Positions 1 through 6,149 of a stretch of DNA of 64,000 nt are shown here, piece by piece. Location of the stretch: positions 1 through 64,000 of the forward strand of contig CACZAN010000008.1 of NCBI GenBank assembly GCA_902779165.1, written 5' to 3'. The notes under the pieces were generated by a model, which was not told the origin of the DNA, made no database searches, and worked only from the letters and a program-made list of their open reading frames with translations. The position numbers and the translations under genes were made by a program. This DNA is from an uncultured Bacteroidales bacterium. Lineage in GTDB: Bacteria; Bacteroidota; Bacteroidia; Bacteroidales; Bacteroidaceae. Positions within the stretch are counted from its first letter, which is position 1, and the number at the start of each line of letters is the position of its first letter.

Positions 1-105
1 CTCGTCGATGGCCAGGGTTCCGCGGCTCTGGAGGAAGGCATACGCCTTCTTGGGGTCGCCCTCATGGGCGGGGTTCACGAGTAGTGCTACAGAATAGTCT
101 AACAT
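1..105 (-). CDS. HU/IHF-like DNA-binding protein, N-terminal fragment
   Basis: Only the first 35 codons lie in the window; the gene runs off the left edge. The peptide begins MLDYSVALLVNP and continues with a PKKAYAF segment. This matches the start of the Bacteroidales HU-like histone family, which carries a short N-terminal extension before the DNA-binding fold. Such genes often sit beside BT4734-type and M15-type genes, as here. The gene is transcribed leftwards, probably from the minus-strand TAnnTTTG box near 390, which would give a leader of about 280 nt containing a MITE-like element and three 22-bp repeats. The family call rests on a short fragment. Confidence 0.6.
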   Translation of the reverse strand, partial: MLDYSVALLVNPAHEGDPKKAYAFLQSRGTLAIDE

Positions 106-115
106 GGTAGTTTCA

Positions 116-371
116 GACCCACCCCCCGACCCCTCCCGTCAGGGAGGGGAGAGCTGCGCATTGTTGGCGCTGGTGGGATTTTTTTAAGGTTAATAAAAGG
201 GTTAATGGTTGTTTGGCGAGGGAACTATAGTTTGTTGCACGAGGAAGTATAGTTTGTCGTCGCAGAGACTATAGTTTGTTTTCGCCGAGGTATTAGAGCG
301 CTCTGTCATCGGGTCATTCCCACTTCCCGGAGGCCTCTCCCCTCCCTGACGGGAGGGGTCGGGGGTGGGTC
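116..371. mobile_element. MITE-like element, copy 1
   Basis: A 256-bp segment is bounded by inverted copies of GACCCACCCC, extended inwards on both sides by a GC-rich palindrome CCCTCCCGTCAGGGAGGG, so the terminal inverted repeats are nearly perfect over about 36 bp. Two more segments with the same ends occur at 6633-6871 and 44398-44587. No transposase is encoded, so it would be non-autonomous. No clear target-site duplication is visible. The interior holds three 22-bp repeats and is otherwise unlike the other copies. Confidence 0.6.
223..288. repeat. Three 22-bp phased repeats (TATAGTTTGT type)
   Basis: Three consecutive 22-bp units each contain TATAGTTTGT, starting at 226, 248 and 270, so the motif recurs every two helical turns. 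The array lies upstream of the HU-like gene, inside MITE-like copy 1. Units of the same type recur at 44951-45016. Confidence 0.7.
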
Positions 372-388
372 TGTTCCTTTTGACACTG

Positions 389-396
389 CAAAGGTA
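389..396 (-). promoter_or_regulatory. Probable Bacteroidetes -7 box for the HU-like gene
   Basis: The plus-strand CAAAGGTA reads TACCTTTG on the minus strand, a good match to the TAnnTTTG -7 consensus. The -33 TTTG about 20 nt upstream is degenerate (TTCG). It points at the HU-like gene. Confidence 0.5.
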
Positions 397-493
397 CGAC
401 ATTTCCATTGCGGTTCACGAATGTTTTGGCAATTATTTTTCATTTTTATGCTTAAATTGTTCATTTTCTTTTCTCTATATTCAACCTGCTCAA

Positions 494-718
494 GTTTCAC
501 AAATATGCTCGCTCGAACTTTGTTCGCTTCGACTCTTCGAAGAACCAGCTGTAATACAAAGCCCCAGCGGGGCGTGACAATGGTAGCCAGCCGTTTTAAC
601 GGAAATCCCTGTCGCGTACCTACGGCACGCTATCCATTAACATCCTCATTACCAGCCGTTGAAACGGCTGGCTACCCTTGTCAGATGCCTACGGCATCAC
701 TTCCGAAACTTCAATCAA
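494..718. repeat. Palindromic composite repeat, copy A
   Basis: A string of short hairpins: the two-hairpin core on the minus strand (CTTCGA at 527-532 pairing with TCGAAG at 537-542), CCCCAGCGGGG, AGCCAGCCG/CGGCTGGCT, GCGTACCTACGGCACGC, and GATGCCTACGGCATC. The same string recurs inverted at 4579-4803 and rearranged at 9089-9335. Reading frames through it only translate the palindromes and are not genes. Confidence 0.8.
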
Positions 719-746
719 CCTGAATCCCGACACGAGACGCAGTTTT

Positions 747-895
747 AGTCATTAAGTCAATAGTCATTAGTCATTAAGCATTTCTTCACTCTTAAAAATG
801 ACCGCATAGAGTATATAATATATTTATATATTATATACTCTATGAAGTCAATAACGGGACATTTCCGATTCCTTAATGACTAATGACTTAATGAT
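747..895. repeat. AT-rich hairpin nested inside inverted short-repeat arrays
   Basis: A perfect 18-bp stem (805-822 with 827-844, loop TTTA) made almost only of A and T sits between two arrays of GTCATTA-type units (about 747-778 and 872-895) that are inverted copies of each other. The same architecture with different sequences occurs at 38875-39099. Its role is unknown. Confidence 0.75.
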
Positions 896-1011
896 GGCTG
901 TCTCGTTAGCGTGCAGCTGACGCGCTTCTTCATCGCCCAGCACCCTCTCCTCTACCGTTAAATAATGTGTATTTTTAGGGGGAAAAGGGTGGTATTTCGG
1001 AGAAAAAATGG

Positions 1012-1019
1012 TATTTTTG
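1012..1019 (+). promoter_or_regulatory. Possible -7 box upstream of the WG-repeat gene
   Basis: TATTTTTG matches TAnnTTTG and lies about 165 nt before the WG-repeat gene and 11 nt before a 45-codon frame. No convincing TTTG is seen 20 nt upstream, so this is tentative. Confidence 0.35.
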
Positions 1020-1029
1020 CGGGCAGAAA

Positions 1030-1167
1030 ATGAATAATGATGGGTCTAATAGATTTCTGGAATACGTTTATTCTGGTGGCGATATCGCTCGATGCGAACG
1101 CCAATCGGCGCCATGTGCATGTGTTTCGCAAGGGCAGAAGACCATTTCTATAAATATCGGTAAATAA
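1030..1167 (+). CDS. Small 45-codon reading frame upstream of the WG-repeat gene
   Basis: An ATG-initiated frame begins MNNDGSNRFLEY and ends one codon-length before the Shine-Dalgarno-like TTGGAGG of the next gene. It follows a TAnnTTTG box, so it may be a leader peptide translated before the WG-repeat gene. No family is recognised, codon use is unremarkable, and it could be a chance frame. Confidence 0.25.
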   Translation: MNNDGSNRFLEYVYSGGDIARCERQSAPCACVSQGQKTISINIGK

Positions 1168-1182
1168 TTGGAGGACAAAGAT

Positions 1183-1872
1183 ATGTGCAAGATAAATGAA
1201 GCGACGGCCAATCGCAATGAAGAAGCAATACGGAAAGCAGAGGAGCGAAGGCAGAGAGCGGAAGACGCGCAACTGATGCGAATCCAGGAGGACGAGAAAT
1301 ACGGCTTTGCTGATGAATCAGGTAAGGTGGTGATTCCGTGTGAGTGGGACTATGCTTTTTGTTTCTACGAGGGCTTGGCGATGGTGAAGGGTGCCAACGG
1401 GAAGTTGGGCTTTATTGACAAGACGGGCAAGGTGGTGGCTCCGTGTCAGTGGGATTTTGCATGGTCGTTCTCTGAGGGCTTGGCGGCGGTGGTGGGTGCC
1501 GACGGGAAGTGGGGTTTTATCGACAAGACGGGTAAAGTAGTGATTCCGTGTCAGTGGAAGTATGGCGACACGTTCTCTGAGGGCTTGGCGAAGGTGACGG
1601 ATGCCGACGGGAAGTGTGGCTTTATCGACAAGACGGGTAAGGTGGTGATTCCGTGTCAGTGGGAGGATGCTTGTTACTTCTCCGGTGGCTTGGCGCTGGT
1701 GAAGGATGCCAACAGAAAGTGGGGCTTTATCGACAAGACGGGTAAGGTGGTGATTCCATGTCAGTGGGAGCGTGCTTGGCCGGCCTCCGAGGGCTTGGCG
1801 CAGGTGGAGGATGCCGACGGGCAGTGGTGGATAATCGACAAGACGGGCAAGGTGGTTAAGAAAGTCGAATGA
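1183..1872 (+). CDS. WG-repeat protein
   Basis: After about 45 charged residues (a run of Glu, Arg and Ala that is probably helical) come five near-identical 35-residue units of the form GFIDKTGKVVIPCQW...EGLA.V...GKW and a sixth partial unit that ends the protein. These are WG (KWG) beta repeats, a protein-interaction module common in Bacteroidetes. I chose the ATG at 1183 because TTGGAGG lies 8 nt before it; an upstream TTG at 1168 overlaps that ribosome site. There is no signal peptide, so a cytoplasmic role is likely. Near-identical DNA units suggest recent repeat expansion. The specific function is not known. Confidence 0.85.
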   Translation: MCKINEATANRNEEAIRKAEERRQRAEDAQLMRIQEDEKYGFADESGKVVIPCEWDYAFCFYEGLAMVKGANGKLGFIDKTGKVVAPCQWDFAWSFSEGLAAVVGADGKWGFIDKTGKVVIPCQWKYGDTFSEGLAKVTDADGKCGFIDKTGKVVIPCQWEDACYFSGGLALVKDANRKWGFIDKTGKVVIPCQWERAWPASEGLAQVEDADGQWWIIDKTGKVVKKVE

Positions 1873-2046
1873 TTTTTCGGCGGAATGACAGGGCCTCCTA
1901 ACTGGAGGAGAACGAATACGTTATAGAACAAACCGAAACGGACGAAAGCATTAGAACCAGCCACTTCTGAAGCGCACCCTACGTCCACACCCCTTCCAGA
2001 TTGACATCGTTCGATGTCCCTCCTCCCATATTTTTCTCCGAAAAAT

Positions 2047-2078
2047 TTTGGTGAGTAGCGCAGGAATGTGTAACTTTG
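2047..2078 (+). promoter_or_regulatory. Bacteroidetes promoter
   Basis: TTTG at 2047-2050, a 20-nt spacer and TAACTTTG at 2071-2078 form a textbook Bacteroidetes sigma-70 promoter. It lies about 80 nt upstream of the four-helix-bundle gene. Confidence 0.75.
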
Positions 2079-2110
2079 CGGCGTGAAAACGTGATAATTG
2101 TTGTCAATCT

Positions 2111-2147
2111 CGAAATGCCGAGATGTCGAGATGCCGAGATGTCGAAC
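2111..2147. repeat. Octamer array (CGAGATGT type), 5' copy
   Basis: Four 8-bp units of the type CGAAATGC/CGAGATGT occupy the leader of the four-helix-bundle gene. A longer array of the same unit follows the gene at 2914-2997, so the gene is bracketed by matching arrays. Confidence 0.8.
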
Positions 2148-2158
2148 TAAAAAAGAAA

Positions 2159-2899
2159 ATGGAAATCAGGAATTTCGGATACTACTGGATGGACACCTGG
2201 GTGATGGCGAACGTGATTCAGTTGGCGACGCAGGAGTTCTGCTCGCGCTTTCTGAACCAACGGAATGATCCGTGCGGGCGGCAGTTCGACCAGATGACGC
2301 AGGCGGCGCGGTCTGCTTCGGCAAACATTGCCGAGGGCAACTCGCGGCATTCCACGTCGCGCGAGACGGAGATGAAGCTGACGGATGTGGCGCGTGCCAG
2401 CCTGGCGGAATTGGCCAACGACTACCTGAACTGGCTTCTGCTTCACGGCCAGGCGCCCTGGTCGATGAGGTCGCAGGAGTATGCTGCCGTCAATGGCATT
2501 CAGCTGGATGGGCCCACGTACAGGGACGATGTGCAGCATCTGAGCAGCTTACATATCCTGGCGCAGAAGCGTAAGTTCGATGCGTGGCTCGGCGGCGAGG
2601 ACTCTCTGCTGGCCGCCAACTGCCTGCTGGTACTCTGCAACCGCCTGATACAGATGCTTCGTCGCCAGATAGAGCACCTGCTGGATGAATTCAAGGAGGA
2701 GGGCGGCTTCACCGAGGGGCTGACTGCCGAGCGTCTGGCACATCGCGCAGAGCAGAGCCGGCAAGCTGACGCGCCTGCCTGCCCCGTCTGCGGCAAGCCT
2801 ATGATCAAGCGGGTGGCGAAGAAGGGCATGAACAGCGGCAAGGAGTTCTGGAGCTGCAGCGGTTATCCGGAGTGCCTCGGGACGAGGAGGATTACTTGA
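2159..2899 (+). CDS. Four-helix-bundle (S23-like) protein with C-terminal zinc ribbon
   Basis: Residues about 15-190 (from this start) match the four-helix-bundle fold of S23/IVS-type proteins, with the typical ARSASANIAEG segment near residue 55. The C-terminal 40 residues form a Cys4 zinc ribbon (CPVCGKPM ... CSGYPEC) like those at the end of topoisomerase I. This is the Bacteroidetes 'four helix bundle suffix domain' architecture, whose biochemical role is not established. The bundle is related to the Avd accessory protein of diversity-generating retroelements, but no reverse transcriptase is present. I chose the ATG at 2159 because upstream codons lie in the octamer array. A promoter and a terminator flank the gene, so it is monocistronic. 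Confidence 0.8.
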   Translation: MEIRNFGYYWMDTWVMANVIQLATQEFCSRFLNQRNDPCGRQFDQMTQAARSASANIAEGNSRHSTSRETEMKLTDVARASLAELANDYLNWLLLHGQAPWSMRSQEYAAVNGIQLDGPTYRDDVQHLSSLHILAQKRKFDAWLGGEDSLLAANCLLVLCNRLIQMLRRQIEHLLDEFKEEGGFTEGLTAERLAHRAEQSRQADAPACPVCGKPMIKRVAKKGMNSGKEFWSCSGYPECLGTRRIT

Positions 2900-2913
2900 T
2901 CGAGGGGGGGATT

Positions 2914-2997
2914 CGAAATATCGAAATATCGAAATGCCGAGATGTCGATATGTCGAAATGCCGAAATGTCGATATATCGAAATTTCGAAATGTCGAC
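2914..2997. repeat. Octamer array (CGAAATGT type), 3' copy
   Basis: Ten consecutive 8-bp units vary around CGAAATGT, starting 15 nt after the stop codon of the four-helix-bundle gene. It matches the array in that gene's leader. Confidence 0.85.
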
Positions 2998-3009
2998 TTC
3001 TTTCTGATG

Positions 3010-3041
3010 GAAGCGCCTCATTTTGAGGCGCTTCTATTGTT
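3010..3041 (+). terminator. Rho-independent terminator
   Basis: A perfect 11-bp stem (GAAGCGCCTCA, loop TTT, TGAGGCGCTTC) is followed by TATTGTTTT. It lies just after the octamer array downstream of the four-helix-bundle gene. Confidence 0.75.
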
Positions 3042-3127
3042 TTGGCCATGGCTTTTCTGTGGGGCGGCATTGCTACTTCTTGATTATCAATCAATTCGAA
3101 TTTTCCTTGAAAAAAGTAGTGAAAATG

Positions 3128-3159
3128 TTTGGTGGTTTCGGGGGTAATATGTACCTTTG
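3128..3159 (+). promoter_or_regulatory. Bacteroidetes promoter
   Basis: TTTG at 3128-3131, a 20-nt spacer and TACCTTTG at 3152-3159 match the consensus exactly. It drives the gene starting at 3242. Confidence 0.8.
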
Positions 3160-3241
3160 TAGCCGATTCGCCACTATGAAAAACATGGCTGCATGGGAGG
3201 CGGACATATGTACTTCTTAACCAACTAATTTATAGGTAATT

Positions 3242-4378
3242 ATGAACACTAAAGAAATACTTAACTGCTTATTCTCGGACATAGAGAAAGTGAAGAACAG
3301 GGCTGTGTCGGCTGGGACGAAGTTCAGGCTGATGGCACTGGTGGCTGACATCGCGGAGGTGGCTGAGGGGTTGCAGCAGGAGGTGCTGCAGCGCGTGAGC
3401 CAGGAGGCGGCGGTGGATGTGGACGTGGACACGGACTTTGCTCTTCTGGCAGAGCAGGTGCTGGCGATGGAGCTGGCGGAGACGGCTGATGCCGAGGCGG
3501 TTGTACGCGAGCAGACGCAGTCCGTGAACGAGGCTCTGGGTTTGCTGAGCGGTACGCTGGCGGATGTGGACATGCAGCTGTCGCGCCACCATCGGGATGA
3601 GGAATATGCGCGCTTGTATGAGCAGGAGAAGCGCCGCTATCTGAGCTCAGGCACAGCGAGCCGGGCGAAGCGGAAGTTTGAGGAATGGAAGGATCTCGAG
3701 TGCAACGGCCAACCGCAGCTGGAGCATGTCGAGGACTACCGCACCGAGAAACTGCTTCACATGTTCGAGAAGGGTGCGCTGGCTTCGAGTGTGGAGCATA
3801 TCCAGCGTGCCAAGCGCTATGCGGGTGAGGTGGATTTCGACCAGCTGGACGACGACCATCCGCTGAAGAAGACGGCCCATAAGCACTATGCTGCGCTGCG
3901 CAAGCTGGTGGACTTCCGTGATGGCTGTCTGGTCGTTGACCCTGTGCGCGCGGGGCGTCACTTCTATGCCTGCCGCAAGGACGCCAATGCCAAGGCGAAC
4001 CGCACAAACTTCCTGAAATACATGCACAAAGTGGAGCTGGCGCAGGAGGAAATGCGGGGGTTGCTGGCGGCGCAGGAGGAGGGTGAGCGTTGTACTCTGC
4101 CCGATGTGCTGGCAACGGGTCCCGCCATGAAATACTGGCTCAGGCTGCAGGCCTCGGGTTTCGTGGACGAGACTTATCAGTTGCTGCCCGATACCACGCG
4201 CAAGCAGGCGATGTATATTGCCGATGTGTTCTCCGAGCGCCTGCAGATGCGTTCGAAATGGAAGGCGTTTCAGAACTTGTGGGGCATCAACAATCTGGCT
4301 CAGGAGAAATGGGAGATGCAGGAAACTGGCAAGCCGCCCGCCCGAGCGGATGAGATAGATGCTGTTTTTGCGGAATAG
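3242..4378 (+). CDS. Unrecognised 378-aa protein
   Basis: No family is recognised with confidence. The N-terminal 130 residues are rich in Ala, Glu, Val and Asp and look helical (AEVAEGLQQEVLQRVSQEA). A basic segment with RAKRKFEEWK follows near residue 140. The last 90 residues resemble a compact domain (LPDVLATGPAMKYW ... WKAFQNLWGINN) that I have seen at the end of other Bacteroidales accessory proteins, but I cannot name it. There is no signal peptide or membrane segment. It has its own consensus promoter and a strong terminator, so it is a single-gene unit. Plausible roles are DNA- or phage-related, judging only from context. Confidence 0.75.
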   Translation: MNTKEILNCLFSDIEKVKNRAVSAGTKFRLMALVADIAEVAEGLQQEVLQRVSQEAAVDVDVDTDFALLAEQVLAMELAETADAEAVVREQTQSVNEALGLLSGTLADVDMQLSRHHRDEEYARLYEQEKRRYLSSGTASRAKRKFEEWKDLECNGQPQLEHVEDYRTEKLLHMFEKGALASSVEHIQRAKRYAGEVDFDQLDDDHPLKKTAHKHYAALRKLVDFRDGCLVVDPVRAGRHFYACRKDANAKANRTNFLKYMHKVELAQEEMRGLLAAQEEGERCTLPDVLATGPAMKYWLRLQASGFVDETYQLLPDTTRKQAMYIADVFSERLQMRSKWKAFQNLWGINNLAQEKWEMQETGKPPARADEIDAVFAE

Positions 4379-4406
4379 ATAATCTGCTGATTATCAAAGA
4401 AAGTTA

Positions 4407-4453
4407 CCCCTATATAGGGCCTATTATAGCCCCTATATAGGGGCATTTTTTTT
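4407..4453 (+). terminator. Rho-independent terminator
   Basis: Two copies of the self-palindrome CCCCTATATAGGG pair into a 14-bp stem with an 8-nt loop (4407-4420 with 4429-4443), followed by a run of T from 4446. It ends the transcript of the preceding gene. Confidence 0.8.
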
Positions 4454-4464
4454 GCCATTGTCCG

Positions 4465-4472
4465 TACCTTTG
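4465..4472 (+). promoter_or_regulatory. Possible -7 box
   Basis: TACCTTTG matches TAnnTTTG. The only nearby TTTG is 10 nt upstream rather than 20, so the promoter is incomplete. It would transcribe through palindromic composite copy B towards the gene at 4865. Confidence 0.4.
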
Positions 4473-4578
4473 CAGCGTCAAACAAAACGAAAGCGCGTTT
4501 GGCAGCGATCTTTGACATGCTGGGTAAACAAACCGCACGGAAGGCCGTGCGCGAACAATCTTTTATTTATCATTGACG

Positions 4579-4803
4579 TTTCGCAAGTGATGCCGTAGGC
4601 ATCAGACAATGGTAGCCAGCCATTTCAATGGCTGGTAATGATGATGTTAATGGATAGCGTGCCGTAGGTACGCGACAGGGATTACCAGCCGTTAAAACGG
4701 CTGGCTACCTTTGTCACGCCCCGCTGGGGCTTTGTATTACAGCTGGTTCTTCGAAGAGTCGAAGCGAACAAAGGTCGAGCGAGCAGATTTGCGAAACTTC
4801 AAT
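4579..4803. repeat. Palindromic composite repeat, copy B (inverted relative to A)
   Basis: It contains the same ordered hairpins as 494-718 in reverse orientation, ending with the two-hairpin core (CTTCGA at 4749-4754 pairing with TCGAAG at 4759-4764, then CGAAC, AAA, GGTCG). Copies A and B therefore bracket the three accessory genes between them as long inverted repeats. Confidence 0.8.
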
Positions 4804-4864
4804 CTTTTATTTATCATCTTAAAGGTCGCATGCAAGGGTGCGACGTAAAATAAACGAAGGTATA

Positions 4865-5146
4865 ATGGAAACAAAAATTCTTAGAGTGGTGCGCCAGGGC
4901 GAGGCCTTCAGCGTACAGTCAACAAAAGCCGAGACGGGCCTGATCCAGAAGTGCAACATGGTGCTCCGGGAGCTGGGCGGCGGCAAGTACGAGAACGAAT
5001 ATGTGTGCACGATGCTGGGCAATCTGGCCGCGTGCAAGTTCTACCAAGGGGATGTGGTGGCAGCCACGCTCCGATTCACGACCCACGAATATCAGGGTCA
5101 GACGTTCCAGGAGGTGCTGGCAAGTGATATCGTTAAGTTAAGTTGA
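4865..5146 (+). CDS. Small conserved protein, possibly OB-fold
   Basis: A 93-residue protein beginning METKILRVVRQGEAFSVQST. Alternating hydrophobic residues and the ending FTTHEYQGQTFQEVLASDI suggest a small beta-barrel like the DUF3127-type OB-fold proteins of Bacteroidetes, which are thought to bind nucleic acid. This is an impression from pattern, not a firm match. Similar small proteins travel with Bacteroidales mobile modules. I chose the ATG at 4865 rather than one 27 nt upstream because it gives the compact family-like start. The stop codon lies inside the octamer array that follows. Confidence 0.65.
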   Translation: METKILRVVRQGEAFSVQSTKAETGLIQKCNMVLRELGGGKYENEYVCTMLGNLAACKFYQGDVVAATLRFTTHEYQGQTFQEVLASDIVKLS

Positions 5147-5345
5147 CAAGTTGACAAGTTGACGAGTAGACAAGTTGACAAGTTGACGAGTAGACAAGTT
5201 GACAAGTTGACAAGTTGACAAGTTCTTCAAGCGTGAAGCGTCGCCGCTCGGCCCAAAGGGACGCTTATTCGAGCAAAGCGAGTCTTAAGAAGGCGCCGAG
5301 CGGAAACATTGAGAATTGATAATTGATAATTGAAAATTAACCCTT
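5140..5345. repeat. 3'-end composite: octamer array, two-hairpin core, second array
   Basis: Ten 8-bp units (AAGTTGAC, with every third or fourth unit GAGTAGAC) run from 5140 to 5219 and include the stop codon of the preceding gene. They are followed by a hairpin CTTCA-AGCG-TGAAG (5225-5238), a GC-rich segment ending in GAGCGG near 5303, and a second array of TTGATAA-type units. The same order is seen at 23986-24130 and 36735-36832. Confidence 0.8.
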
Positions 5346-5429
5346 TGAGTTGAAGCGGAAGGGGTCTTCACGTGATTAAAGGTGGCCGCCGGATTCTGGA
5401 CACTTCTTCTCGCAAAACAACTCAAGACA

Positions 5430-6101
5430 ATGACAAACATTCCTATTTTCAACAACCAACAGACGATGACGTCGCTCGAGATTGCCGAGCTGACGGGTAA
5501 ACAACACAAAGACCTCATGAAGGCTATCAGAAAGATGGAGCCTGCATGGGAAAAAGTGCATGGGCGCAAATTTGCGCTGATGTTCCGAGAGGTAAGAATC
5601 GGCAACGGTGCCGTTCGCTGTGATCCCTACTACGAACTGACGAAGACGGAGTGCCTGTACATCGCCACGAAGTTCAACGACGAGGCTCGCGCACGGCTGG
5701 TGCTGCGCTGGGAGGAGCTGGAGCTGGAAGAGCGCAAGCGTCATCAGCAGCTCTACCTGCCCGAACCTCATGAGATCCTGGCGCTGGCCGACGAGATCAT
5801 CGGTGAGGGGCTTCGCGAGCTGAACGCCGACGCTGAGGACTCGCTGACGGCGACGCAGGTGGCGAAGACGTTCAACATGACGGTCTTTGACTTCAACGCG
5901 GTGCTGGCGGAGATGGGCATCCAGTACCGCAGCCGCGGGCACTGGAACATCGCCGACGAGCTGGCCGACCGCAACCTGGTGCGCCAGCGCACCCATGTCT
6001 CCTACTCGCTGAAGGGCGAGAAGAAGGTGAAGGTGTACATGACGTGGACGCTGGACGGCCTGCGCTATCTGAATGCCAAACTGGGATACCCTAATTTCTA
6101 A
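5430..6101 (+). CDS. Phage regulatory protein, Rha family with C-terminal KilAC/ANT-like domain
   Basis: Residues about 10-95 match the Rha phage regulatory domain: MTSLEIAELTGKQHKDLMKAI is its hallmark start, and YELTKTECLYIATKF follows. Residues about 130-220 (LTATQVAKTFNM, YRSRGHWNIADE) fit a KilAC/ANT-type DNA-binding domain. Rha proteins are carried by prophages and other mobile elements and affect lysogeny or host interference; here no structural phage genes are present. I chose the ATG at 5430 because upstream codons are not conserved in character. It precedes the BT4734/DUF3987 gene by 48 nt and may be co-transcribed with it. Confidence 0.8.
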   Translation: MTNIPIFNNQQTMTSLEIAELTGKQHKDLMKAIRKMEPAWEKVHGRKFALMFREVRIGNGAVRCDPYYELTKTECLYIATKFNDEARARLVLRWEELELEERKRHQQLYLPEPHEILALADEIIGEGLRELNADAEDSLTATQVAKTFNMTVFDFNAVLAEMGIQYRSRGHWNIADELADRNLVRQRTHVSYSLKGEKKVKVYMTWTLDGLRYLNAKLGYPNF

Positions 6102-6149
6102 TCCTGAAATCGTAAAATATACCGAATTTATTACAAGGATGGGGCGAAG

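Noticed and set aside
421-723. Plus-strand frame of 100 codons, and a similar one at 9121-9348
   Set aside because: They translate only the palindromic composite repeats, giving phrases such as RVPTARYPLTSSLPA.
2159-2899. Diversity-generating retroelement based on the Avd-like bundle
   Set aside because: No reverse transcriptase and no template/variable repeat pair with adenine-specific differences was found.
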